From contig OZ316893.1 of NCBI GenBank assembly GCA_973895155.1, positions 12,214,001 to 12,278,000 on the forward strand: 64,000 nucleotides of DNA, in the 5' to 3' direction. Source of the DNA: Marsupella aquatica. Its lineage: Eukaryota > Marchantiophyta. A program made the position numbers and the translations under genes. Below the pieces are notes generated by a model, which was not told where the DNA came from, did not search any database, and saw nothing but the letters and a program-made list of their open reading frames with translations. Position 1 is the stretch's first letter. Each line of letters starts with the position of its first letter. Below are positions 43,676 through 56,130 of the stretch, one piece after another.

Positions 43676-46639
43676 CATATATTGAGATCCATGTATCCAA
43701 TATTGTATTCAATTTCCTTTATTTGTCATCCGCCACTCTCCATCTCACAATTTCCGAATGTGAATACTAATAGGGGTCCGTGGATTCCACTTTTTTTCAC
43801 AATTCCAATAAGAATTCAACAAAAAATGTGGATCCCATTTGATATTCATCCGCCAAAATTTTCCCTTGTCACACCTCGCACATCAATATTGAGGTTTGAA
43901 TACCAACATTTATCCATGGATCCCATTTTTTCCCAAGTCCAAAACAAACTTAACAGGGATTCACCCACCAAAATTTGCCCTTGCCACACCTCAAACCTTA
44001 ATATTGATGTTTGAATACCAACACGTATCCATGGTTCCCATTATTTTGTCAATCCAACTCTAAACCAATTTCAGATTTTTCCTTGCTCATCACAACCCCA
44101 ATCACATCCAGTTTTATTCTCTTGAAATTTGTACAAACCCATCAACAAACCTACTTGAGAATGGAGACAAATACCAAGTGGGTCTGTGGACCCCACCTCA
44201 AATTCAAAGTTCCGGATTGGCCTTCGACCAAAAGCCACTCATCCGTTTTCACATTTGAATGTCAAATTGGATCACATTTGGTCTTTATAAAGTACTTATC
44301 ACTCTTTGTAAAATTTTAGATTTGTAAAATAACATGTTCTTATACCAAATGGGATTCATGGATCTCACTTAGTATTTATACAAGGTAAATTTTATTACTT
44401 TTTCTTTTCTAGAATTGTGAAATAACATGTTTGAATACCAAATGGGATACGGGTGGGATACCACTTGGTATTCTTCTTAAAGTTTTTATGTTTTGTTGAT
44501 TATTTGAGAAAAGTAATCTTATTTTTTACAAGATTTTTCCTGGTCTCAGATTTTCTCTTTTTCTTTTTTTGGTAGTGCGGAGTGAAGAGGTTGAAGCGTC
44601 TAAAACTCTTCTTTCTAACGATATCAATTATAAAAAAATTGGATAAATAAAGATAAAGATATGGCTGCCAAAGCATGCAAGGGTACAAACTTAATTTTCT
44701 ATAATTTTGTAATTTTATGTGACAACTTATATTTCATCATATATCTTAGTCAATTTTTCATCATTTTGGACTCTTTATGTGCTATGATGAAAGCTTTTCA
44801 ATCCACTATTTGGATTTGATTGAGTTACAGATTGAAACACATATTCTTGTCACAACTAGTGATGAAAAAGTTAAGTATGAATTTGTATCATCTCAAGACT
44901 ATCAGCCAAATAGGGTCTTTGGATTGACTTTGGAAAAATAATTGAAAGCTTATGGATTCAAAGTTAGGAATGACCTGGTATTTTACTTTGGATTGAATTT
45001 CTCAAATTTATGGGTTGTTCCAAAAGACTCATATCCTTGGGTTGAATCCAAAATCCCATTTCACATTCCTCCTTCTAGTTTGAGCTAATTTGAGTCCTTA
45101 GTGTGCGTCACAGGTCAATGCATTGCCATCATTAGTGCAATGTCTCCTTGCCCACAAGTCTCCCCTTACTTAGTCCCCACTGGATAGCTATCTAGGGAGC
45201 CTAGATCATAGAGGTGCTTGACGGCAAAGTCAATGACACTGAAGCTAAGTGATAGGGTACGTAGTCAAGTTCCACAACTCATATGGTGAGACCCTCAAAG
45301 ATTTCAATTTATATGAGTGGCTGATAATTGATGGCATTTAAACTCTCAACACCCAAGATAACACTATTTGGACTTCAATTTTCTATGCACATTGTGTAGC
45401 CCTAATATGCATTTATCTTATTTTGAGCAAAGTTTCATAAATCATAAAAAAACAAAACAAGTTACCTACAACATACAAATAGAAAGTAGTCTTTATTATA
45501 GACCTTTAATAAGCAATATCGGTCATTTAAAATTTAAATTCAAAAATTTTCATAATAAAAATATGGATCACACGAGATATTTAAGAAACTAGACTAAGTA
45601 AAACCCTAAATCCTCAAAAAAAAACCTTGAAAGTATGCTTTTAGGGTTGAATTGTATTTACAAAATATCACTCTTTAATGCTAAAATGTCATTTGTGCAC
45701 ACTCATAATGACAGAAGCTTAACATGAGATAAATTAGTTTTGTTTATTGCAATTATGATCATGTATCCTAAATTATCCTAAACTATAATACAAGGTTGTG
45801 CCTTTTTATGAAGTGGTCATCATTCAAATTTGCAGTGTCCAAAAAACATTAATCGTGTCAAAGAGAAGGAATAAAAGTTATATTAAATTTAGTGTGCACC
45901 AAAAACATAATAAATACATTCCAAACAAAAGGGGAATCAAATGGGGACACAAAAGTAGGGAGCCAATGCTAGAACCAATGGGGCACACAAAACAAGAGAG
46001 TGTATGTACATGCATGAGTATCAAGGAGGTGTACACATGAAATACAAAAGTACATAACATATATGATACTATATATTATTGCAAGTATTACAATATTATA
46101 AAATATAATAATGATAGTAATTTAATTAAAATAGGTTAATTAAAAATAGATTAAATTACAAAGACCATATCAAAACCTATAATAAAATGTTACTTTTTTT
46201 ATTATAGTAGTCATTCAAATTTGCAATATCACAAAAATGAAAAACATGAAAGAATGATTTCTTTTGTGAATGAAAATGGAGAGCAATGTTTCCAAGAAAA
46301 AATGAATTTAATAGTACAAAGAAAATAAGGAGGGTCTCTAGCAATGCAAGAATATCAAGGAGACATCCCTTTACCATGTACCACTATAATCAGATCCTGT
46401 CCCTTTACAAACTAAAAAAATGTGACAATCAATCTTGAATGTTCATCAAAACATAATTTTTTATACACTTTAAGATCCATCCATACACCCCTTCTAAAAA
46501 TAAGTTCCTGCCCAAGCTACCCTTTAATACCCTTCCCATACCTGCCACAATTGAAAACATTAATCAAATTTTAATTAATTTCATTAATATATAAATAATT
46601 ATAAATTTTTTGAAAAATAATTTCAAATATAAATAAAAT
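43676..46639. other. AT-rich gene-free stretch with short dispersed phrases
   Basis: From 43740 to 44480 the phrase TTGAATACCAA(A/C) with (T/A)CCATGGAT(C)CCA recurs about six times, an old degenerate array. From 44480 to 46640 I see AT-rich sequence and no gene. Confidence 0.45.
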
Positions 46640-47880
46640 ATAGATAAAATATTCTCTCATTTTGACATCTTTTTTCATATTAAGATCTTCTCACCTCAAG
46701 ATCTTTGCTCATCTTGACATATTTTTCTCACCTTGAGATCTTTTCTCACCTCAACATATATATTATATTTGTCTCATTTTGCCATATTTTTCTCACCTGG
46801 TCATCTTTATCTCACCACAACATCTTTCTTCACCCTCAACATTTTTCCTCATATTGACATCTTTTTCTCATCTCACCATCTTTTTCTCATCTCACCATCT
46901 TTTCTCTCCTTGACTTATTTTTCTCACCTCGGAATGTTTTTCTCTAATATGACATCTTTTTCTCACCTTGCTATATTTTATTTCCTTGACATATTTTTCT
47001 CAGCTCGAAATGTTTTTCTCTTATCGACATTTTTTCTCACCTTGATATATTTTCTCACCTCAACATGCATCATTTGTGCAATGCACAGGTATCAGGCCCG
47101 ATATGTACTTAGCAACATCTTTTACTTCACAACATTGTTTAGTAATGACATACTTTATCTATTGACCATTTTATACTTAACAACATCTTAATACTTAACG
47201 ACTTCTTTGGCATAACGACATAGTTGGCGACATGACATCTACTTACTTGACACAATTTTTTACTTGATGACCTTTTGGGCAACATGTCATCTTTGGCAAA
47301 ATGACTTCTTTTTCTTAACAATATCTTTTTACTTCATGACATTTTTCACATAAGAACATCATTCTTGGGAAACACAACATATAATTCTCTTAAGAGCATT
47401 TTGGGCCCCACAATACTTTCCTCTTAGTGACATCTTGGGGGAGACTACATCTTGGGCGCCACAACATTTGTTTTCTTAACAATACTTGGGCGCCATGAGA
47501 TCCTTATTTTAATGATATTTTGGGCGACATAACATTTTTTTTCTTAACGACATCTTTTGTGCAATGCATGGGTAATTTCCCTCAATGATGTCTTGGCCGA
47601 CACGACATATTTTCTCTCAATGATGTCTTTGCCTTCATGACATCTTTTTTTCAACGACATCTTGGCCGACATGACAACTTTTTTTTCAATGAACTCTTGG
47701 CCAACATGACATCTTTTTTACTCAACGACTTTTTTTTCTCTCAACCACCTCTTGGCCAACATGACATTTTTTCTCTTCACAACCTCTTGGCTTACACGAC
47801 ATCTTTTTTTTCTCAACGACATCTTGGCCGACACGACTTCTTTTGTGCAACGCACAAGTATTGAGCTCGTTCACTAGAAT
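46640..47880 (-). repeat. Composite minisatellite block with GTGCAATGCAC signatures
   Basis: 46640-47060 is an array of TTTTTCTCACCTCGACATCT-type units, the reverse complement of the family at 27.7 kb. 47100-47850 is an array of related but distinct units (CGACATCTTGGCCGACATGA, CATCTTTTTTTTCTCAACGA). GTGCAATGCACAGG (about 47075), GTGCAATGCATGGG (about 47560) and GTGCAACGCACAAG (about 47845) separate the parts. The block ends close to an ACTAGAATACTAGAT sequence (about 47873). Short frames inside follow the repeat period and are not genes. Confidence 0.8.
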
Positions 47881-50800
47881 ACTAGATGTCCAGACTAGAT
47901 TATTATAATGTACTATTTTATAAAGTATCTAACATTTTTGTGTAAGATGAGATTTGACAGCATTCATGTAGATACATTTTGCATTTGCTTCATAAGATCA
48001 AGAAGGTGATAGTAATCTACAAACCGTCTAGAGAAGTACAACATACACCGTACACAAAAAATAGAACAAAAATAATATGTTTTGCAGTCTAACCAAGCTA
48101 TCCAGTTTTCCATCAATAAGACATTGGAGCATATCACAATTGTTACAATATGCGCTGACGAAGTCTATGGAAACCACAATAATATTTGTGACCTTCATGA
48201 AAAAATTTATCTCCACAAAAGTTTCTAAGGTGCTTACAAATAATTACGGATCCCCATTAGGGTTCCTTTCCAAAATTCCTGGCTTCACAGCGCGCCACAT
48301 CATCATGGCATGCTCCAAACAGGAAGAGACTTGTTTTTGGATAAAATTAACTTCTACATTCGTGTTTGTGGCAACTTTGCTGTAAAAACTGGGACGCCAT
48401 GCCATAAAAAAGAATGTAAAAAATTGACATGCAAATCAAAAGACAAAAAGATTGAGGTAAGATTGCTCCCAGTAACGGTTCTATTTACATTTTGATTTTA
48501 TTCAAAACATAAAAAAAATTGGGTAGCAATATTTGATTTGACATTGCTGAGTTAAATCATAATGGAAACTCACGTATAATATGGCGTTGGAAAGATCTTG
48601 AAGAGACGGTCCTAATGAGCTCAGCATTGTCACCATTCGATAAGAATTGAGTAAGTAATTTGAAAAATAAATTTTACCCATGATTTCATAATCTCTAACG
48701 TGAATATAAATCTATGTTGTACAATCCCTGAAATATTGACCTCTTCGATGAGAATGAACCTAAAATTGACAGACTTTATCGAGTACTAAGGAGATTATAA
48801 ATTTTATAATTGCTTTAGTTTTTTAATGAACTTAACATTGACAGATTTAGTTGAGTTAACCAACGAGCACCTTCTTGCTAAAGTGGGCAATTAAGTTACC
48901 CACACATTAAACAGTATGATTTTGCAATTGATATTAATTATGGTTGCCTTGATAAGTTTGGCAACTGTTTCAAGTGTCAAACATGGACTTGTCCATTTTT
49001 GAATTTTTTTTCTTTAGATTTGGAGGTCCACCTAGGCTTCAGCTTTTAGATAACAGCCTCTAAAATAACATGGGGGTCCATGGATTAATTGCAAGAAAAC
49101 AATATATTTAAACCATAAAAAAAGCTGAAGCATGGCCTTGGTTTCAGATGCAATTTTTTATATGAGGCATAAAAAAATAATACAAAGGGATTTGTTATAT
49201 TTGAATGCAATGTGAGTAGCAAAATAATTATATCCTCAGTGATCTCACTATGTATAGTCTCTCCATCACCTACAACATTTTAAATCCTTAGACCCCCTAA
49301 AATATAAAGAAAAAGTAAATTTTTGTACCTTTAATTTAAAGTTTGATTTTAGAATATTCCAAATATTTTATTGGAAAGATCCTAATGTCCTTACAAGGCT
49401 CAATATTGAATGTAAAAGAGCCTAATGTTCTTCCACAAAAACATTTAAGTAGTTTCATAAAATCAATAAAATAATCTTGTTTTTTTCACCTGATGTGTCA
49501 ATCTGTGGACATGAAACCCTCAAGATTATATCTTAGATAGAAATTTTGTGACAGTTTTGAGCTTGATCAATACCTGAAATTCAATATGCTCCTCTCACAT
49601 TTATGGGCTGGCTTTGTAGCTAAACAGTCATCCCATGTGATGTCACTGGATTTGAAGCATGTATATAAAATTTTCAAAAAAACATTGGAGCTAAATCTTG
49701 AAGTAAGTCAAGGTCTAGCTTTCCACAAGAACATGTCTTTTCCATTATATGTTTGCATATGTAACACCATATTCTCACCATAAAACCATTTGGATGGTCT
49801 TTATAATATTTTCTTTATTTGGAAAATTTGTAGCTATATATGTTTTGCTAATTTGCAAAACAAGATTGTCTACTTTGAGCTATTTATAGATCAGTTCTCA
49901 TATGCATATCTGGGGCCACCTTTGAAATTGAAATATAGAAATTAAGTAATCCACATTGCACTAAATGGCATTGCTGTGTGGTAGCAGTTCACTTTATTTG
50001 AGACTCATAGGTCTAAAGTTTAAATGTTGTGACTGATTTCAATGCTCAGGTTGACTGTCCCTTTTGGTAGGGCTTCACATATTTTCTCCATAAAACAAAA
50101 AAGATAAAATTATTCCCATATTAATTGCAAACTTCTATCAATCAACCATCAAGTGCGCCTACCAAAATCCTAAACTACCTAAGAGATTTGAACCTAAACT
50201 TTCAATGTTACACTCTTATGCAGTCAAAGCTTTATATTGCATGTTGGAGATTAAAATCTCTTATGATCCACTTACGGTATTCACCTCTGCCAACTTGTTT
50301 ATGTATGAGCCTTTCCAATATCCCAGGCAAATTATTTTGTCTAAAAGACCCTAAAATAAGTGTGAGAAAAGTCAATAATTTTTTGAACTATTATATATAT
50401 TTTTAATTGAACTTTCAAGTGCCTTCAGTATATAAGTTTGGTTATAAGTAGTAGTGTGATTGAGTAAAAGTTATGTTGACACCCTATAAGTAGGAGTTTG
50501 ATTGAATGAAAGATTATATTCATTTATTCACACATTATTCTGAATAAATTAAAATAGGAAAGTGTTAGAACTAAAATGCTATACCAATGATTCGAAGAGC
50601 CAATATTCAATACAAACAATGGAATGGATGTCACATTGGAAACCTGGTTACAACCAATGGCATGGAACTTCATACAATTCACCTGCCAGAATCTCCAATG
50701 AGTGCCAAAGGGCGCCATTGCTTGACTCAGGAGGCAATGCAATATGTAAAATGCAAACTTTTCATAAAACTTAGTATTTCATTGGATGACAGAGTGAGCT

Positions 50801-51109
50801 AGATTTGAGGTGAAAATTGTTTGGTGCCATCTATGATACTCTAATTAGATACTGGAAAAAGTTGGGGACTTTTTGGACGTCTCCAACACTCATCATATAT
50901 CCTCAAAAATCACTTTTTCACAAATTGCAATTTACATTCAGGCATTTTGCAGTAGTTTACTTATAGTTTTTTTTTCAATTACCCAGAGACAAAGAATACC
51001 TTGTCTTCTCGAAATGACACTGGAGTGTGTGTGATGGGCATTGTCCTCCATAAAATTCAGACACATGGGATTTAAGAATATAGTACTGTCCTGTTTACAG
51101 ACCATTATT
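47881..51109. other. AT-rich stretch with one coding-like reverse patch
   Basis: On the reverse strand from about 48360 to 48060 a frame reads SSCLEHAMMMWRAVKPGILE, a stop, then LETFVEINFFMKVTNIIVVS and AYCNNCDMLQCLIDGKLDSL. It looks like a decayed exon but I do not recognise it. A copy of the dispersed repeat lies at 49275-49540. On the + strand 50587-50802 a 71-codon frame (GRHCLTQEAMQYVKCKLFIK) is likewise unassigned. Confidence 0.35.
49275..49540 (+). repeat. Dispersed repeat, copy 2
   Basis: Matches 4035-4290 in order and orientation: GACCCCCTAAAATATAAAG, GAATATTCCAAATATTTT, TCCTAATGTCCTTA, GAGCCTAATGTTCTTC, ATTTAAG, then TGAAACCCTCAAG. Strongly diverged. Confidence 0.5.
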
Positions 51110-51840
51110 GTGGGCAATTGGGAATTGCTTTGGATTTGCACCGCCCCTTCATAGTCTTCCTTAGAGAAGACAATTGATTTGGGGACCTTGTAATCAGTGA
51201 CATGTCAAACGCTAGTTTTGACCAGGCTGACAACAATGAGGGGTGGAAGCCTAAACATGGCATTGTGAGCAATTTGGATTTGCGTTGGATTTGCTTTGGA
51301 TTTGCACCGTCCCCTTGAGTTTTTCCGCAAGAAGGCAATTGATTTGGGGAACTCGTAATCACTGACATGTCAAGTGCTAGTTTTGACCTGGCTGACAGTA
51401 ACTAGGGGTGGAAGCCTAAACAGGGCACTGTGATTAAAATTTGGATTTGCACTGGACTTGCACCGTCCGTTTGACAGTCTTCCTGCAAGAATACAATTGA
51501 TTACTCGTACATAATCACTGACATGTCAAGCCCTAGTTTTACCCGAGCTGACAGTAATGAGGGATGGACACCCGCGTTCACACTGGGGGTAATGAGGTCC
51601 GGAAATCGGCTAAATTTGAGCTCTCTTCTCCTCCTCTCCTCCTCTCCCCCTCTCCCCCTCCTGTCCCAATGACATGGTTCGGTAGGCAATTGATTACTCT
51701 CAATCACTGACATGTCATGCGCTGGTTTTGACCGGGCTGACAGTAATGAGGGGATGGACACCCGCGTTCACACTGGGGGTACAAGATCCGGAAATAGCTC
51801 GATCTGAGCTCCTGTCCTGTCCCAATTTACGGTGTTCGAA
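51110..51840. repeat. Four-copy tandem repeat, period about 155-190 bp
   Basis: TGACATGTCA occurs at 51198, 51363, 51519 and 51708, each followed by CTAGTTTTGACC (or a variant), GGCTGACAGTAA and GAGGGGTGGAAGCC/GATGGACACCCGCG. Preceding each is GGCAATTGATTTGGGG or ATTGATTACTC. The last two units share GATGGACACCCGCGTTCACA and differ from the first two, so the array grew in two steps. A CTCCTC-rich run (about 51622-51662) lies inside unit 3. Confidence 0.85.
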
Positions 51841-53782
51841 ATGTTGCGGGGAGTTTTTTCCAGAAAAAGAGTCTAAAAAGAGAAAATATTCAATATTTCA
51901 CAAGAAAAATACAAATACCCCAACTTATTTTGTAGGATACCCTAAAGTGTAATTTGCACGCGTTTGAAGTAATTTGAAATAATTTCTCACTCACTTCAGT
52001 AATTCAACAAAAACATTTTGAACATTATCATGTGATACATAATATCATTTACACATGAATTATGTTTTTAAAATATTCTAACAAAATTGATATTTTTTCT
52101 CCACTTTTTGAAATTCAAAAACTATTTCATCCTTCATTTTTGTATACAATATTTTGAAACTTTTCAATCCTTGAAATCACAAGAATTCTACTCATGAGTG
52201 AAAACTCACAAAATATTTCCTACACCGAACAAAAAAAATTCAAAGAGCAAAACATAACATTCAATCAGAGAGTTGGAGAGTAAAACACATTTATATACCA
52301 AATCAATGAAGAAGCAAAAAAAGTTGACCAAAATAAATCATCTTGAAAAGTGTGAATGTTTTTTTTCTCTCCTTACATAGTTGTTTTTTCTCTGTACGGT
52401 TCTGTAAAGTGAAAATTTCTCCCCTTATCTACAAGCCAACCAGAAATGTCCAACTGTCCAACTGTACTTTTTGTTGGCTCGAAGACATGGGGAGAAAATT
52501 TGTACTTTACTCAGCCAATACTTTTAAGTTTCAAGGAAAGAAGAGGCCAACCTGAAGGATTAGGTTAGTCATCTGGGAAGAATGTTGTTACTCCATATCT
52601 ACAAGTTCCAACCATGGCCAAGTAAGTCTGCATGTTGGTTCAACTCCTCCATTGATAGATTTACTCTTCCCAATGGATTTGACTCGTCTATCATTGGGAC
52701 ATGGGCCTTGATCACAACAGACAAGCACCTCCTTCTTGCCTTCTATTTTTATGAAATTTATTAGTCCACTCTAATTGAGATAGGGAGTATATCATTCTGA
52801 GGTGGGTGGGATCCTCAAAGGACAAATCGTGCATCCCTCAATGGCAAAATTAGAGATGTTATGGAGCAACTAGAGGCCTGGTGTTGAATGCTGAACAAAC
52901 AATTACCCCCAAATGTTGACATGCTTAAAGTTACTAATTATATAGGTCTACAAGTCCTTTATACCTCTGCATCCTTCAATGCTTGTCTTTTGGATTGGAA
53001 AATATTGGGCATCCAAGCACAGGATAGTATTGGGCTTAAAAGTGTCTTTCTTGTTGAATCATGATGAAAATGTTTATGTCTGTGCATCCTGCAATGCTTG
53101 TCTTTTGGACAATATTGGCCTTAGAAGTGCCTTTCTTGTTGAATCATGATGAAACTGCAAGTACTCCTCAAGGTTTAAGAGCTGACAGTTTATTTCTTTG
53201 CAAGTTCTACAAAAACACTCTTGTGCCACTACTTTCAATGGAACGTTAATATATTTACTAATGTGTCAAAAATATTTTGAACTGCCTCTTTGGTAGAAGT
53301 TTTGGGATTCAAAATGATCAATTCCATCCAGGCGATGATAGAGACATTATTGTGAAGTTTGAACAGTCCAAAGTCTTTACCAAACATTACACAAGATAGA
53401 TTAATAAATAGCAATTTCTGTCAACTTTGAAATGAACTCTCAATCACATTACTTAAAATCAAAGTACATTGTGTTGCCTCCAAACTCAAAGATAAGTAAT
53501 TTTTGCCTTAAATACTAATTCTTGATGATTAGCAAGCTAGATAAAAAATAACTATTGGAGGCTGTCTGGTATCCAACAATGTTTTCTTTTGTGATCCTTC
53601 CAAGCCATTGCATTTCTATCGTCTCTTGTAGAGTGTATAACCTGAAAATCCTGAAAAAACAACATGAAATATATTCACATTAATGATACTGAGAAAAAAC
53701 AATACGAGTTTCCACAATACAATTAACACATGCAACGGTTGAAAAATTACCTTTGTTGAATCTTATCAGAAGATAATAATCC
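51841..53782. other. AT-rich stretch downstream of the HECT-like gene
   Basis: No gene seen. A diverged direct duplication of about 116 bp lies at 52965-53160 (TGCATCC(T)... CAATGCTTGTCTTTTGGA and CTTTCTTGTTGAATCATGATGAAA, each twice). The part next to 53783 should hold the 3' UTR of the reverse-strand HECT-like gene. Confidence 0.45.
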
Positions 53783-55653
53783 TTATAACTTGCCGTAGGC
53801 GGTGTTGAAACTAGCCATGACCAACTTGGAGTGCATCACTTTCACATTTGGATATGCAGGAATATCAATTTGTTTAGAACAGGTGGATGCAATAGGCAAA
53901 GAGCTGGAAGGTCGACTAGGGCTAAAATTCACATGACATATTGTACCTGCATTGTATTTCTCATCTGTAATAAACCTATATAATCTATAGGTTTCAACAC
54001 CAGAAAATTGACCAATTGCTTCTTGAAATAAGTCTTTCAATGCTGGTGGAAAATCTATTGAATATCTGACCCTTGACAAAAACTCTCTATTTGTGATTCC
54101 TTGTTGCGCACTGAAAAATGCTTGCATGGCTTTCACAGAGACATCTTTAAATGTAGTTGTCAACACAAGCTTCTTTTCAGCCTCGTTAATGAAGGGAGAT
54201 GCCATCACAGTCTTCGCCAATGAGAAGAATCCGTCATGAAGTAGTGCACCAACCATGCTGCAAGCTCCAAATAGAGTCTCATATATGATATCTGCATACA
54301 ATTTTGTAGTTGCTTTCTGAAATGCTTCAGTTGACCAGTTTGGGTCAAGTGTTACAACCCTGCAATAATATTCAGGCATTATATCCTCCATGCTGTCAAT
54401 GAGACCCTCTCTTGATTCTTCTGGAGCATTAATCAAAGACTGCATGAAACCATACCTGCAATAAAAAGTCTGATCATTACCTATAAAATTAAGATCACAG
54501 TATAAAATGAAAAGACAATAATATCATAGAAATAATGTATAACAACAAAGTGCACGGTTCCCACTAGGTACATTTACATACCATGTTGGTCGAACAGCTC
54601 AAAAATCTTCTATATAAATTGATCGTTTTGTTTTTTCTTGTTGCACTTGCATGTAAATATCTTCACGGGAGGGACATTTACCCATGGCATGAGCAATTGT
54701 GGCCATTGTGATTGGACGATGAACTTGTTTCTTTTTCAATATGAGAAGAAACATGAGTTGACCAACAAGTTGAACCTGATGGAATATGACAAGTAAAAAC
54801 CTAGTTAAAATCAATAACATTAAAAAAATTGAAGCAATGATATAAACCACTGAAACAGTTTGGAACACTACAATTGAATAATATTTTAAAAACTTTACAT
54901 TGTTATTTATGACTTACATCTTTCTTGGAGATTTCTGTAAACTGTTTTTTGGAATTAAGATGATGAAGTCCGCCACATCCCTCTGTGAAAACTGCATGGA
55001 ATTCCTGCATTGCATAAATATGTTAATTATGATTCAAGGTTGAATTGCATGACTAGTCCCCAGACTAGTCTTGAACAAAATTATTGATTCATGATCAAGA
55101 AAACTTACTGCACTTCCACTAAATAGAGTCTTCCAAGCCCCTGTCAACAATCTACTTGTGACACCCCCTGCATCTACAGTTTCAGATTCCTCCAGTGTTA
55201 CTTCTCCACTATGTGTTGTGTAGATTAACTTTGCTGCAAAATCTCCAAATATCTCTTGTCTTCTCAAGGCTTCTTGGCACATCTTTCGAATAGCAGTTAA
55301 CTCATCATCGTCATAAAACTGCACAAACAAAATAAAGTTATTTAGATGTATAAACTTAAATGCAAAATGACATTAAATACAACAAGGCTATAGATAAGTA
55401 TGAACATTTTCAAGACCGGGTTTCTTTTGTTTCTACATTACCTGAATTCGAATTTGGGGAACCTGCCTATAGAGTTTCCGAAAGTGAGAAAGTCCAATGT
55501 CAGAAATCTGATGGACCCTTAACAAGTATTTTGTCCTTTCAGTTTCTTTTTTGGCTTCAATGTACATATTTTCACAACTTGTAAGCGTCGGTTCTTCAAG
55601 CTGACATTTTCCAATCCATTCAATGTATTCGTCGCGCAGAGAGATAATGCGGG

Positions 55654-55658
55654 CTTCT
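55654..55658. repeat. Target-site duplication, left copy
   Basis: CTTCT, identical to 62222-62226; 5 bp is the usual length for Ty1/copia integrases. Confidence 0.95.
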
Positions 55659-55703
55659 TGTTGGGTATTTACTCTTACGTCTAGGTAGGTATGACGTGGT
55701 TGG

Positions 55704-55860
55704 TACAACAACGTGGGTTGGTACAACTACGTGGTTAGGTACAACTACGTGATTAGGTACAACTATGTGGTTAGGTACAACTACGTGATTAGGTACAACT
55801 ATGTGGTTAGGTACAACTACGTGATTAGGTACAACTATGTGGTTAGGTACAACTAAGTTG
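55704..55860 (+). repeat. 18-bp tandem repeats in the U3 part of the 5' LTR
   Basis: Seven full units of TACAACTACGTGGTTAGG or TACAACTATGTGATTAGG-type sequence plus partial units, alternating ACGTG and ATGTG cores. The same array occurs in the 3' LTR at about 61811-61968. ACGTG is the core of plant bZIP/bHLH sites, and repeated U3 motifs act as enhancers in Tnt1-type elements; the enhancer role here is inferred. Confidence 0.85.
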
Positions 55861-55863
55861 CAC

Positions 55864-55876
55864 ACTATATCATAAG
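55864..55876 (+). promoter_or_regulatory. TATA-like box of the LTR
   Basis: CTATATCATAAG follows directly after the 18-bp array, where a U3 TATA box would be expected. Position and sequence are the only support. Confidence 0.4.
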
Positions 55877-56116
55877 AGGCATGTGTGCTTGGAGAGGTAG
55901 AACCAAGGCTCATTGTTATGGAGCCACTTGAGAGATAGGGAGAGCTTACACTGTGGAGACTCGGTATAGCCGACGGGCTTAGAGTTCAGTAAAGCTCTCT
56001 TGTGTGTTCCCGTGGACGTAGCCTCAAGGAGGTGAACCACGTATCTCTTGTGTCGACTATTGTGCGTTGGATGGTTCATGGGCTTGCCGTTGCGATCGTC
56101 GTCTATGCTCAACAAT

Positions 56117-56130
56117 TGGTATCAGAGCAT
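56117..56130 (+). other. Primer-binding site for initiator Met-tRNA
   Basis: TGGTATCAGAGCATG starts two bases after the LTR; TGGTATCAGAGC is the usual complement of the plant initiator Met-tRNA 3' end and primes minus-strand synthesis. Confidence 0.92.

Larger units (their letters stand above)
55659..56114 (+). repeat. 5' LTR
   Basis: 456 bp, TGTTGGG...CTCAACA. It holds an 18-bp repeat array (55704-55860) and a TATA-like CTATATCATAAG at about 55864. It should carry the promoter for the genomic transcript. Confidence 0.97.

Noticed and set aside
55620-55913. Reverse frames rich in VVPNH repeats at both LTRs
   Set aside because: The peptide periodicity is only the 18-bp LTR repeat read in frame; it occurs identically at 61787-62020.
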